64,000 nt of DNA from Cordylochernes scorpioides (lineage: Eukaryota; Arthropoda; Arachnida; Pseudoscorpiones; Chernetidae), in contig CP092879.1 of NCBI GenBank assembly GCA_030710605.1, positions 45,141,151 to 45,205,150 of the forward strand, read 5' to 3'. This document shows, piece after piece, positions 1-10,900 of this stretch. The first letter of the stretch is position 1. The number at the start of each line of letters is the position of its first letter. Under the pieces are notes generated by a model that did no database searches, was not told the origin of the DNA, and saw only the letters and a list, made by a program, of their open reading frames with translations. The position numbers and the translations under genes were made by a program.

Positions 1-129
1 GTGCGTACAGCCGCTCTAGAGAGCAGTTAGCAGTAGAGCCAGGGGTCTTCAGGGAAGCACTCAGAGAAGAGATCTTCTCTGTATGATATCTGGGGGTGAA
101 CTGTGAACCAACGAACGAAAACGGACGAT
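1..129. other. Unassigned flank at window edge
   Basis: No gene or repeat family could be assigned. Read on the minus strand it directly follows the 12-bp repeat at the 3' end of the gag-only LINE. It could be the target DNA or the 5' region of another element that runs off the window. Confidence 0.3.
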
Positions 130-1692
130 ACTTATAACGAGTTCTTGAATTCCGGGCTAATTGGCCTATCAAATAAGGTCTTCTAGCCCCAACATGGCTG
201 CAGAACGCGAACTGGTGGCAAGGGATCCTAAGATCTGGAAGTAGAGGTGTCATCGCAGGGGTGGAGGAAGCTGGAGAGGTCAGGGAAACAGCGCCTTGAT
301 GCAGTGAGAAGCAGGAATGTAGTCCAGTTGAGGAGGCAGGAGGTCCTGGAAGCCTAGAACTTGAGGGCTCTAGACTTCAAGATGGGGCAGCTTGAGGCTC
401 TCGCCTCGTGCTTGTCTGGAAGGCCCTTTGGGCAGCAGAGGCACATTTGGAGGTGCGCTGGTCAGCGATGGATGGGCAGGCGCGGCCTTCATGGCCGTCT
501 TCACCGCAGTGGAAGCACTTAGGAGCTCTGGTGCATTGGGCAGAGTTGTGGCCGAAGCCACAACAGCGGAAGCAGACGCGGGCGCGGATAGACTCCTCGA
601 AGTTGAGGATTACTCCATCCACCACGATTCTTCCGCGAACGCCCAGGGCTCTAAAGGTCTTGATGTCCACCTCGATGAAGGCGGTGCAGGTCCCGTTTTT
701 GGGTGCAGAACGGTGCGCCACGCGCACCACTTTGTCCCCAGGAAGTTTTCTAACAGCAGCGGTTTCCTGGAAGGTCTCCTCAATTGTGGAGTTGGATGTT
801 TCCTCGTCCAGTTTGAAGAGGCAGATTCGTGGCAGGATCTCCTTCTGCTGGCGGACCTTCATTCCATTTAACTTGCTGGCCAGGGAGGTTGTCACCTCAG
901 GGATGGTGTCGGAATTGCTGGAGTGGACGACCAGCTTCCCCTTGGTGCGCAGGGAGGCCCAAACGCCTTGGGGGAGAGGGTAGGCAGCGCGGATAGCTTT
1001 AAGCATCTCCCTTGGGTCAGCCTGTGGGTCATCAGAGATGACCACTGTGTGGGCCGCCGATTTTTCTCCACGGAGGACCACTTGGGCGGCCGCAGGCTTG
1101 GAGACGCGGGAAGGCGCAGGTTTGGCAGGACCTTGCAGGTTTGTCATTTTTGCGGATGGATTGGGAGCCTCAGGCTGCTTCCTCTTTGTAGGAGCAGGAG
1201 CAGGTAGCGTGGGGGCAGGCATTTTAGTTGGGAGAGCAGCAGGAACAGGGGTGGCGGGCTTGACTGGGTCAGTCTGGCAGCAGGAGTCCTTGCAGGAAGG
1301 AGCTGGGCTGGTTTGGCTGCAGTTGGAGGCTTGTTTTTCTCCATGAAGTCATCCAGCTCCGCGAAGGCATTGAGCGTGCCAGAAAGGTTCTCCACCTCAG
1401 CGCAAAGAGTCCTGATCAGATCAGTCCTCCCCGCGATTACTTGATCATGTCTTCGTGCAGACTTGAGGGCGGGATGGCCAACGGCGCGCAGGATTTGGAG
1501 GTTGCGGGAGATAACCATTTCGTCCTCCTTATCCAGGGCGGCGATGTCCACGATGGGCTTCTGGGTATCCTTCTTCTTCTTCTTAGCAGGATTCATGGTA
1601 AGAGCAGAAGAGCAAAGATATGACCAGGTAGAGAGCTAGCTGGCAACTCGAGAAAAAAAAAACAAACGTGAACAAACTGTGATACTTATAAC
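130..1692 (-). mobile_element. Gag-only non-LTR element, copy 1
   Basis: The segment contains only a LINE-type gag ORF and short untranslated ends. On the minus strand its 3' end lies about 230 bp after the gag stop, with no endonuclease or reverse transcriptase following. The same 12-mer, GATACTTATAAC, sits at both ends (130-141 and 1681-1692), as expected for a target-site duplication. A second copy at 26131-27327 stops at the same 3' position. Known parallels are half-LINEs such as mammalian HAL1, which keep ORF1 and borrow a reverse transcriptase; that this family behaves so is inference. Confidence 0.6.
377..1596 (-). pseudogene. LINE ORF1 (gag-like) with CCHC zinc knuckles, frameshifted
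   Basis: Two overlapping frames on the minus strand (1144-1596, then 377-1222) together give a gag-like nucleic-acid-binding protein. The start at 1596 begins MNPAKKKKK, followed by an Ala/Pro-rich linker, an RNA-recognition-like middle, and C-terminal knuckles of the form C-x2-C-x4-H-x4-C (CFRC...GHNSAQC and CFHC...GHEGRAC). This is the ORF1 layout of R1/I/Jockey-type LINEs. One frameshift near 1260-1320 separates the frames; the second copy in the window reads through this stretch in one frame. No ORF2 follows downstream. Confidence 0.75.
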
Positions 1693-3536
1693 AATTATTA
1701 TTATTATTATTATTCTGTACATAACCCGGACTCCTGGAGCGTACGAAAGTCGCCAACTGTCCGGGTTTGTCTTCTGACTTATTGTCTATTTGTTGCAGTT
1801 GAAATCCAACTGATTAGATGTCGCCAGGCTGTTTTATTTTTGGGGAGGTTCTTCAATGCTTCTTGGTTGAATGTGCTGGTGTTAAGTAGAGTTGCAGTAT
1901 GGAATCTCTGAAGATGGTAGGATGGGCAACTGAATAGGAGGTGGTCGACTGTTTGGTTTTCTTGGTGACAGTGTTGGCATACGGGGTCATTGTTTTTGGA
2001 GGTTCTGGCGATGTCGGCTTGAACGAAATCATGTCCTGTCAGAATTGTAGTGGTGATGGCGCTATATTTTAGTTTTGGGAGAATTGAGATTAGAAGACTA
2101 GGAGATGCCGCTACTCTTCTGAGGTTTCTTGTAGCATGGTCTGTGGTGTAGAGGTCGGTCCATAGTTGGAGGGCGAACTGTTTGCTTTGAGAGCGGACAT
2201 ATTTCCTAGGAAGGGTTGCGAAGTGTAAAGGCAATTTGGATTGAGCTGCGGCTTTGGCGACTTCATCAGCCTGTTCATTTCCAACGATGCCGCAATGACT
2301 CCGGACCCAGCAGAGTTGAACATTGTCCAGAGTATTGAGGTTTCTGATTATCTCTGCAGTAAGTGGGGTTCTAGGGATATCGGGGTGACAGATGGCATGT
2401 AGAGCTGCCTGGCAGTCGGAAGCAATGACAAAGTCTTGTCGCGGCATGATCCTAATAGATCTGGTGGCATAAAGAATCGCCAAAAGTTCCGCCTGGAAGG
2501 AGGTACAGCTGTTGTGGAGTTTAAGTTTCAGTGGTGAATAGGGAGGTGGGAGCACCACTGCTGCGCCAACCCCATTGGTTGACCGAGAGCCATCTGTATA
2601 AATAATAGTGGCCCGTTCTGGCAGTGACTTGGAGAATTGGAGAGGTCTTCTAAGAGGTGGGTAGGGTACCGAGGAGGGACTGGGACGTGACTCAAAAGGG
2701 CCTTCTCTTGGCGCTTCCAAGTATGCTAGATGGGATTTGATAGATATATCCAGTGGAGGACAACCTGTGAGGGAGATTGCTGGGATAGTTGGAGTACACG
2801 GGCCTCCTCTGATTAAAGCTTTAGCGTATTTGTAATGGAGGCCACGTAGCTTCCGGATGTCATTGGTGTCGAACGCCCGCTTGCCCCAAACCCCAGAGCC
2901 ATAGAGGATAGCTGGGAGGATCACCATGTTATGTATTTTTCGGCCCGCGCTGAAGGTTAATCCGAACTGCCCCTGGATCGTGCTGGTTAGTCGAGGGAGA
3001 ATCCACCTGCACCTCTTGAGGATGTTGTCCAAGTGACCTACGAAGTTTCTTTTGGAATCAAAGGTAACACCGAGGATTTTTATAGTGTTATCAATTAGAA
3101 TAGGTTGGTTTGGAAATGTATGCCGTGATAGCCTGGACGCTTGGCTTTCCAATGGAAGAGGCAGGCTTGGGTTTTCCTTGGGTTGAATGTTAGCCCCTGA
3201 GTCTTGCCCCAATGAAAGAGCTGTTTTAGGAATTGATTGATCTCTCGTGTTGGGAATCTGCGGAGGAAGTGAATCAGTACCGTGAAATCGTCTGCAAAAC
3301 TGATGATTTCACTGTTGTTTGGCCTTGGAAGGAGATGGATTTTCCTAGCCACTATGTTGAAGTAGAAGGGGCTCTGTGCTGCACCTTGGGGGACCCCAAG
3401 TAGAGTAGTAGAGGTAAGGGTGGCGTTCCAAGCGTTGTAAATTACCTGCCTTCCTCGGAGGAAGCTCGCGGACAGTTGAATCAACTCTTCTGGGCAGTTA
3501 AGGTCGCGGAGGCCTTGAATGATGGTGTGTCTTTTT
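1693..3536 (-). mobile_element. 5'-truncated I-group-like LINE with (AAT)n tail
   Basis: On the minus strand this runs from a truncated reverse transcriptase at 3536 to a 3' tail of AAT repeats at about 1693-1715. The right edge joins the A-rich start of tandem unit A at 3537, as expected for a 5' truncation made during target-primed reverse transcription. The 3' untranslated part carries a hairpin (1725-1765) also found in other repeats of the window. Confidence 0.8.
1725..1765 (-). other. LINE 3'-UTR hairpin
   Basis: CCCGGAC at 1725-1731 and GTCCGGG at 1759-1765 are perfect complements, with a second complementary stretch inside (CCTGG and CCAAC region). The inner sequence (CCTGGAGCGTA, then GCCAAC) recurs at 5525-5565 and, more diverged, three times at 57017-57209. 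Such 3' stem-loops are what LINE reverse transcriptases recognise in known LINE/SINE pairs; that role here is inference. Confidence 0.55.
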
Positions 3537-3550
3537 AAAATAAACATCAT
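1779..3550 (-). pseudogene. LINE ORF2 fragment: reverse transcriptase, RNase H, C-terminal zinc finger
   Basis: Frame 3095-3550 has reverse transcriptase motifs GVPQG and FADD. Frame 1779-3212 continues with the thumb region, then an RNase H domain: TDGS, a FQAEL glutamate, ASDCQAAL, and a final NEQADE aspartate, so all four acidic residues are present. The end carries C-x2-C-x8-H-x4-C (CQHC...DHLLFSC). An RNase H after the RT is typical of the I, LOA and Tad-type LINE groups. The N-terminal endonuclease and the RT start are missing, and one frameshift near 3130-3160 separates the two frames, so the copy is dead. Confidence 0.85.
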
Positions 3551-4253
3551 TATTTCTAATAATTCTGATAATATATCTAATCATATAAGCATTTCTAAAA
3601 AATAATTTTCTTTAAATATAAAATAATAGAAAATATGTTCAAAATAAATAAAATGTTTGAACCCTGCCATCTATGAAGGATTTTTGTAACTATTTTAAAA
3701 TATACACATATTACTCTTCAATAACCTAATAGATTAATAAAATATTTTATTAGAGATATGCAAAGTAATATTTTTTAAATATATATTATATTTTTAATAT
3801 TTCTTCAAGAGGGATAGAACTAACCTAAATATATATTTATGTTATTTTAAATTTTTGAAGAATACTTTGAAATTCTCTATTGAAATAGAAAAAAGTTATT
3901 TATATGAATAAAATATTGAAGCAACTTTTCCTTTCACTCTACAAGCAAGACGAACATTTGCTTCCAATGCGACACCAGCGGTCACAAGGGATCTGACTGC
4001 CCTACCCTGGAAGACAAGCACACAGCCATGTGAGCGAATTGATGCCAAAAGGGTCAACTGCCAATAACTAGATGTGTTTACTACTTTCCAAAATACAATA
4101 TCCCGCGTCTTTAAGGCTGCTGGTTTCTTCTGATCCACTCATGATTGCTTGATGCTGGCTCTTGCGCGCGGAATGTTTTATGATAGCAATTTCACAGGCT
4201 CGAATATCGTTCCTTAACGATCACAGTACCCATAAATAATACTCCTCTGTACA

Positions 4254-4549
4254 GATCTTGTAGCCATGGTTCCGCCCTTACCATTCCTGGAGTCTTCGCA
4301 ACGTGCGGCCTCTAAAACCTGAGGCCAGATCTTGTAGCCGTGGTGCCGCCTTGATCATTCCTTGAACCTTCGCAACGTGCGGCCTTTAAAACCAGAGGTC
4401 AGATCTTGTAGCCATAGTGCCGCCCTTATCATTCCTTGAGTCTTCACAACGTGCGGCCTATAAAACCTGAGGCAAGATCTTGTAGCCGTGGTGCCGCCTT
4501 GATCATTCCTTGAGTCTTCGCAACGTGCGGCCTCGAAAACTGCGACCAT
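4254..4549 (+). repeat. 74-bp minisatellite, unit A (4 copies)
   Basis: The phrase GATCTTGTAGCC recurs at 4254, 4328, 4402 and 4476, a period of 74 bp. Copies alternate between two variants (CCGCCTTGATCATTCC and CCGCCCTTATCATTCC), giving a 148-bp higher-order period. The long open frames across it are a by-product of the period and are not genes. Confidence 0.9.
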
Positions 4550-5316
4550 ATTTTGTTTCTTCGGCCTTACCATTTCCTTGAGCATTCTCAAAGTCCAGCT
4601 TAATACCGATGGTGACTTATATTAAGCTGAATTCTGAAAACTTCACCCTCTCTCTTGTTTAGAATTCATTATTTAAATTATTTCTAAAACTGTGATTTTT
4701 AAGAAATTAACTCTCTGAAAAAAATTATTTAATATATTAATATTTAAACCCTTTGTTGCTAGATTAGCTCTAGCATTCCAACTTTCTCAGACCTCTTCTC
4801 TACCCCCTAAACATCATAGACTAGAATTGAGCCGACTTTAGTTTTAAATAGTGACCGAAGCGCGCCCAGGAATATCTTGAATAATGGTATTGTGGTGCCA
4901 TCTAGGAAATAAAAATGTAACTATTTTCAAATATAAATATCATAAACTCGAAATATAGGCATATGAAACCCGAGATTAATACTATTATAATATATAATTA
5001 AATAGTCAAATAAAATTTAAAAAATATTTTCTCTATTCTAACGAAAAATTAGTAAAAGTTTGTTTTACTTGAAAAAAAAAGCATGCTCTTAAAATAGTTT
5101 TATTTCTTAAATATAGATATCTTAATTTTGCCTTTTATTGTCGCGTTATTGTCATCAAATATTATCTCTACAGACCTTACTACAATGATAAAAGCTATTG
5201 AATGAGACGTCTTAGTTCATCAGTGATAAACCCTCTCAGTGGTTTCGTCAAATTAATCTTCAGACCGATCTACTATTGTATCAGATTGGTTTTCTTATAA
5301 ACCCTGTATTTACTCT

Positions 5317-5358
5317 GGAAGACAACTTAGTGGTGTTCAGGAAACCTATGTGGACGTA
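5317..5358 (+). other. Exon-like segment with splice-donor consensus
   Basis: A short open stretch encoding EDNLVVFRKPMW ends at GAC followed by GTAAGT, a good donor. In units B, C and D it opens with ATG (TACTATGGAAGAC, 13931 in B); in A the ATG is CTG. It is conserved in all four units, but no acceptor could be paired with it. It may be a first coding exon of the same relic gene as 6181-6432. Confidence 0.35.
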
Positions 5359-5418
5359 AGTTTAATTAAATAATATATTAATTTTTTTATTTACTATTTA
5401 TTTATTTGACATATCCGG

Positions 5419-5448
5419 GGCGATATCCCAGCTTGGGATACTTGCGCC
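5419..5448 (+). other. Conserved 30-bp imperfect hairpin, unit A
   Basis: The outer arms GGCG/CGCC and inner arms ATCCCA/TGGGAT surround a GCT loop. The same 30 bases occur unchanged at 14035-14064, 19944-19973 and 24658-24687, although the surrounding AT-rich DNA varies. Confidence 0.6.
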
Positions 5449-5524
5449 TAAATACATTCTAGCAACATTTTGTCACAGCCGACATAGACTCATCTAAATA
5501 TTTTCATTAATAATTTAACTTAAG

Positions 5525-5565
5525 TAACCCAGGTTCCTGGAGCGTACAGAAGTCGCCAACTACCT
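5525..5565 (-). repeat. Solo LINE-type 3' hairpin motif
   Basis: It matches the core of the hairpin at 1725-1765 (TTCCTGGAGCGTAC and GTCGCCAACTACC). It is present in unit A only; units B and C have a different sequence between the flanks here. It is probably the remnant of a short retroposed copy. Confidence 0.5.
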
Positions 5566-5568
5566 TCT

Positions 5569-5760
5569 TTGTTAACATTGTGCAGCCAGCGGCGCTAGCG
5601 TCGTCACGTGGCCTCGCCCCGCGCCGGCGTTCTTCCTTATTCTTTTTGTAACCTTACCAAAATAAAGCGTTAGCTTTTTGATGCCAACTTATTCTGGTTT
5701 ATTCTACGATACAATGGAAACCGCTGAACAAAAACCATCTACATCTCAAGGTGTAACAAT
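5569..5760 (+). promoter_or_regulatory. CpG-rich block plus first-exon-like ORF start, unit A
   Basis: A GC/CpG-rich patch (about 5580-5630, GGCGCTAGCGTCGTCACGTG) stands out from AT-rich surroundings and contains the E-box-like CACGTG. About 50 bp on, ATG at 5681 opens a frame reading MPTYSGLFYDTMETAEQKPS, ending near CAAG|GTGTAA, a possible donor. The frame continues into a repeat, so the longer 91-residue reading is doubtful. It is conserved in units B (14279) and C (20188) and deleted in D. Promoter function is inference. Confidence 0.35.
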
Positions 5761-5790
5761 ATATACAAGCATTGTTACCTTGCATTCAGT

Positions 5791-5838
5791 ATGTTTGTCT
5801 GATGATGGTCACAATGCTGTTACCGAAACGTCACACAT
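5791..5838 (+). ncRNA. Hammerhead-like motif, unit A
   Basis: CTGATGA (5799-5805), a stem-loop ending in TTACC, and GAAAC then GTC (5824-5831) appear in the order and spacing of a type I hammerhead with minimal stem III. The flanks TGT and ACA can pair as stem I. One extra unpaired base lies between CTGATGA and stem II. Motifs of this sort are known from Penelope-like elements and retrozymes. Cleavage is untested. Confidence 0.4.
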
Positions 5839-6180
5839 TATTTATTTATTTGGTCTCATTACCTTGTATTTTTACTGGTTAATAAGTCAGTTGACCAGGA
5901 ATGTGGTTTTTGCTTTCCTATTTATATATGAATGGTTAACTTTTGGCATATAAATGATTCTATAACAATATTGAAGCAGATTATTTATTATTCTATTAAA
6001 ATATTTTTTATTTCAATATTTGTATTTTGATATATACGCTGTAAAATTCTCTCATTGCTTCTCTGCTATTTTATCGATTTTGGCGCTCTTCGCTCCTGAA
6101 ACCTGGTTTATAAATATCTCTCAATTTAAATTAGGTTTTACATTAAATACATTTCTGTGTCATTCTGAAGTTTGTCTTTC

Positions 6181-6432
6181 CAACGTTACAATTGGTAGAG
6201 ATGCTAGGTTGATTAGAGAAGACAAACTGAAGATCGCCGAGAAGACCTTAAGGTAATGGGTGCTGTGATCTACATTTTCAGAGACTGGCGCCAGGATCCC
6301 ACCGCCGTGTCAAAGCAAAGAATACTCTCCAAGATGACAATGTCCCTATTAATGATACGACGACAAAGCCTCTCTTCACGCCTAAAGAAAAAGGATGCAA
6401 AGCTACTAGGGACAGACGTCAAGGACTCCTAA
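6181..6432 (+). pseudogene. Gene fragment with 29-nt GT-AG intron remnant, unit A
   Basis: An open frame encoding GRDARLIREDKLKIAEKTLR ends at AAG|GTAATG (donor at 6253). A polypyrimidine-AG acceptor (TACATTTTCAG, ending 6281) follows only 29 nt later. After it the frame resumes as DWRQDPTAVSKQ..., is basic and Ser/Lys-rich, and stops with TAA at 6430-6432 after KDS. Twenty-nine nt is shorter than normal animal introns, so the interior was probably lost. The same structure is in all four units, intact in A and D and frameshifted in B and C. The protein family is not recognised. Confidence 0.45.
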
Positions 6433-6700
6433 TGAAATACACTATAAATATATATTAGGGAAAAAAAAGTGCCCATTGTGCTATTCGATTCCAAGTCAAA
6501 GCGGTCGAAAACCAAAGGTTTATACAATACTTCCACTGCTTAATAAGCCAGTTGACTACGAATGTGGTTTTTGCTTTCCTATTTATATATAAATGGTCAA
6601 CTTTTAATATGAAAATTGTTCTATAACAATACACTGGATGTTATAAAAATAGTACAAATGTGATATTGTCCTGAATAAGATGCATAAATTATGAAAAAGG

Positions 6701-6800
6701 CATCTCCTTATCGTGCAACTGAATTTTGCTGATGGCTTGCGCCATCTATCGGAATAAATATCAACTATCTTCGTTGATTTTTAATTATTCCAGAATTGGC
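6701..6800 (+). repeat. Foldback element, left arm (unit A)
   Basis: The left arm of about 67 bp starts CATCTCCTTAT and contains GATGGCTTGCGCCATC. Its inverted partner is 11494-11566, now separated by the copia insertion. In units B, C and D the two arms are contiguous over about 196 bp. Confidence 0.75.
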
Positions 6801-6805
6801 CAAAT
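6801..6805. other. Copia target-site duplication, left copy
   Basis: CAAAT here and at 11470-11474 brackets the element. The uninterrupted site GGCCAAATACCC is seen in units B, C and D (for example near 16230), which fixes the 5-bp duplication. Confidence 0.95.
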
Positions 6806-7018
6806 TGAAGGAAGTTTTAATTAATGAAGGAGTTTTTAGATTAATGATTTTATTTAATCATACAAACATTACAATTATAACATAATAGAAAGAAAAATAA
6901 TAATGGGAAATACAGCAATCAAAATATATATGTGCTATCAACAATCAACAAACAACAGAGTAGTCAAATATCAATAAAATATAATCAATGATAATAAGCT
7001 TGGAAATTAAATCCAACA
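6806..7018 (-). repeat. Copia 3' LTR
   Basis: It begins TGTTGGA and ends CTTCA when read on the minus strand, the usual TG...CA ends. It matches 11257-11469 except for about four differences. The AT-rich sequence includes AATAAA-like signals. Confidence 0.95.
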
Positions 7019-7030
7019 AAGCCCCCCTTT
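7019..7030 (-). other. Copia polypurine tract
   Basis: Read on the minus strand it is AAAGGGGGGCTT, directly abutting the 3' LTR, the position of the plus-strand primer. Confidence 0.85.
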
Positions 7031-7187
7031 AATTTCAAGCTAAATATCTTGAAGGCGAATAGCTAAGCTGCTACGTCACAACGTGACGTCACGGCCTGTG
7101 ATGGCGCTACTTGACTTTCCTTTGTTTACCGGAAAAAATGTTAACATTTAGGCCTAAATACCAAAGGAATATTATATACACACATTT
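7031..7187 (-). other. Copia 3' untranslated segment with CRE-like palindrome
   Basis: About 160 bp between the pol stop and the polypurine tract. It contains the perfect CREB-type palindrome TGACGTCA (about 7084-7091) next to another ACGT core. A regulatory role is possible but unsupported beyond the motif. Confidence 0.4.
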
Positions 7188-7943
7188 TTACATTGAGTTG
7201 GTCTTATAATTAAATAAAGATAACAAATGGATTAATTTTTCCTTTGATAAAGCCTTTGTTAAAAAATCAGAAATATTGTCTTCAGTTTTTACATATTGAA
7301 TGTCAAAAATATTATTTTTCAATTTCTCATGTAAAAAAGCAATATAGCTAACTAAATGATTAGATTTATCAGTTGTTTGACCAGACTTAGTCAAAAAAAT
7401 TGATGCTTTGTTATCACAAAATATTTGTATTTTAACAAAATTAGATGTAATTTCTTCAAAAAAGTATTGGATGTAAATGGCCTTTTTTACAGTTTGAAGT
7501 AATCCACATATTTCGCTATCACAAGTTGAAAGACATGTGTTAGGAATAGTCTTACTTGACCAAGAAATGAGATTTTTATCTAAATAAAAGGTTAATCCAG
7601 CAGTTGATCTTGCTTTATTGGATCTGCCACAAATCCATGATGCATCTGTATAAGCCTTTAATTCGACATCTCCTTTAGTATATATTAATCCATACTGCTT
7701 ACTTCCTTTTAAATACCTAAGAATTCTCTTAGCTGCACCCATGTGCATTTCTCTAGGGTTTTGATTATATCTGCTTAAAAGAGTAACTGCAAAGGCAATA
7801 TCAGGCCTAGATTTAGTTGAGAGATAAAGCAAAGAACCTATTAATTCTTGATATTGAGTCTTATTGACTTCCTTAGAGCTATTAAAATTATCTAAATTAG
7901 TGTTAGGATCTAATGTGGTTGAAATATGCTTGCAATCTTGCAT
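7188..7943 (-). pseudogene. Copia pol, C-terminal part (end of RT, RNase H), frameshifted
   Basis: This is the continuation of the gag-pol frame after a single-base loss in an A-run near 7945-7955. It holds the end of the RT (IGSLLYLSTKSRPDIAF), then a copia-type RNase H: YTDASW, ARSTAGLTF, ISWSSK and DNKASIFLT. The usual catalytic TEAEY segment reads CDSEI, so the expected glutamate is an aspartate. The frame ends NYKTNSM. With this break the RNase H is not made in frame with the RT. Confidence 0.9.
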
Positions 7944-10900
7944 GTTATATTTTGTAAAATTTTATTTATGTAATTTTCCTGTTTTAGAATCAGTCTAACA
8001 TCCTCTTTAATGATTTCAATGCCTAAAATGTTACAAGTTGTTAAACTTTCCTTTATTTTGAAGTGAATTCTTATTTTTTGTATTATATCATGCAAAATTT
8101 CAGGATCTGAATTAATGATTATCATATCATCAACATGCAGTCCTAAAAGTAAATGTGAATTGCCATTTCTAAAAGTAAAAACACATTTATCAGATTTAAG
8201 TTGTGTTAAACCTATTTCAAAAAGGTATTCTGTAAATGTTTCATACCATACCCTACCACTCTGTTTAAGTCCATACAATGCCTGATTTAGTATACATACA
8301 GAGGTCTTTTTCTTGTCATCCTGGTAGCCTGGAGGTTGGGTCATGTAGATGGTCTCTGAAAGTTTCCCATACAGGAATGCTGTTTCAACATCAAAGTGGT
8401 GAAATTCATATCCTGCCATTGTAGCATAGGCTAGAAGAGTTCTGAATGAATCTGTTTTCATCACTGGAGAAAAGGTTTCTGTGTAGTCTGTCCCATATTC
8501 CTGAGAGCAGCCCAAAGCAACAAGTCTTGCTTTGTAGATCTCCTTATTGGTTTGAGGATTCATTTTCTTTGAAAATATCCATTTGGATTTTATTGCTTTA
8601 GCACCTTCAGGTAATTCAGTAAGGTCCCATACATGATGGTTCTGAAGAGAATGAATTTCCTTATCCATTGCTTGTTGCCACAAAGGTGAATCAGGATGAT
8701 TAATTGCTTCTTCATAGGATGATGGTAGCAAGTTTCCATGGGAAAGCTTGAGTGCTCCTACAGTTGGATCATAGGTGGGATCTTTGTCTTCATTGTCTTC
8801 AAAAGGTTCATCATCTGAAGAAAGCTCATAGTAAAGTTTATCTTTCAAATTTGGTCTGAGATTGTAAGGAAGTTCAGAATGTTCATCTTGATTTTCAAGA
8901 TCAGAATGAGAATGATCATCATGATTTTCTACTTCTTCAGAAGTTTCTGGGATAGTCTCTTCTGGAAAATTGTAAAGGAAATATTTTTGAGTGTCATCTG
9001 AATCATTTTTGTTTAGTATTTCCTTTCCTAATTTATTTTCAAGAAATTTAACATCTCTTGTTTCAATTACATTTTCATTTTCAGGATCAATTAGTCTCCA
9101 AGCCTTTCTTGTGCTTGAATAGCCAACAAATATTCCAGCCTTGGCTGTAGGTTGAAATTTTCCTCTTTTGTGCTTGTGTACAAAGTAGTAAGCTATGCAT
9201 CCAAATATCTTTAGATGAGCTACAGTTGGCTTTCTATTTGAAAATCTCTCTTCAGGAGTTATCCATCCCAATTTTTTACAAGGTGTTCTATTTTTCAAAT
9301 AAGCAAAGGTTGACATTGTTTCTGCCCAATATCTCAATGGAAGTTGTGAGTCTATCAGCAAAGCTCTTGTTCCTTCAATCAGTGTTCTGTTATACCTTTC
9401 TGAGATACCATTTTGTTGGGGTGTGTAAACATTTGTCAGTTGGTGCTTTATGCCTTTACCTTTTAAATATTGAGTCATTTGATTATTTGTGAATTCTTTT
9501 CCATTATCTGATCTTAATTGTTTGACTTTGATTTCTTTTTCCTTTTCAATTTCTTCAATGAAAGATCTGATGATGTCAAAAGTTTCCAATTTGGATGAGA
9601 GAAATTCTACAAATATTTTTCTAGAAAAGTCATCAACAAGTGTTAATACATATTTAGCACCTCCAATTGATTCCTCTTGAATAGGTCCAATCAAATCAAT
9701 ATGTATTAAGTCCAATGGTCTAGTAGATTGAGGATATAGGACTGGTTTGAAGGGTGTTCTAGGATGTTTGGCCTGAATACAAACTTGACAAGTGTCCATA
9801 TTCTGGGATTGGGTATTGAAATTGTGAGCTGAATTATTCTTCAACATTTGCTTCATGTATTCTTCATTTAGGTGTCCCAATCTTTTGTGCCAATCATTCC
9901 AGGTATGAAGAGTAGCCTTTAAAGCCTGTGATGGAATTTCTTCTGGTGCTGATGTTTTGATTATGTAGAAATCATTTATTCTTTGGGCCATCAAAATTTC
10001 CTCTCCATCTTCCTCCATTATATGTCCTCCATCCTTATCAAAGAGTACTTTTTTATTGTCATCTACCAGTTTGTTAACAGACATTAAGTTACCTGACAAT
10101 TTTTCAACATATAGGACATCATTAAGCCTAATCAACTTATTCTGTCCTTCAATTTCAATTGCTCCTTCTGCATTGGATATTATTTCAGAGTCATCTGCAA
10201 GTTTTATTGTTTTGTGAACCTCTCTTTCTTCCTTTAATAGATCTCTATTTGATGTCATGTGACAGCTAGCCCCCCTATCAACCACCCATTCTTCAGGTTG
10301 TTGAGTAGTTTCATATTCTTTGATGTTGGACACATGTTCCTCAGGTTGCAAATTTACAAATTTTGCCTTATTTTGATGTTCAGGTTTATTCTTTGAGGTT
10401 TGTTTATTTTCACTCCCTCTTTTATTTTTAGGATTATGCCAACATTCTATAGTCTTGTGGCCAGGCTTAGCACAAATGAAACAAATAGGCTTATTGCCAT
10501 TTCTATTTTTGTGGAAATGCTTACTGTTTGAGAAAGATTCTTTATGTATTGTATTGAATGCTTTGGAATTTCCTTCCTTTTCTTCATGAGTGAATCTTTC
10601 ATGGTAAAGTTTTAAGCAATTTTTAAGATCAGAAATGCTTACCTTCATTTGACAATTCAGTTGAAGTGCAACAAGGTTGTACTTTTGGGGTAGTCCTCTG
10701 ATCACTGAAGTGGTGAATTCTTGATCTTCTATCTCTGCACCAAGGTTTCTTGCTTGTTCCAATAGCTTCTCTGATCTGTATAGATATTCTTCCCAATTTT
10801 CTTCTTTCTTCATTGTCAATCTTGAAACGTCGTTTCGGGCCTCAATGATCCTTTTCTTTTTATCTCCTTCATATCTTTCATGCAGCGCTATCCAAATATC

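Noticed and set aside
4355..4591. Small ORFs of about 74-78 codons over the minisatellites (also 12751, 17826, 18047, 23302)
   Set aside because: A 74-bp repeat read in three phases produces recurring open frames; no support as proteins.
5681..5953. 91-residue ORF conserved in units A, B and C
   Set aside because: Only the first about 25 codons look exon-like; the rest runs through the hammerhead-bearing repeat, so identity reflects duplication. The first part is kept as a low-confidence exon.
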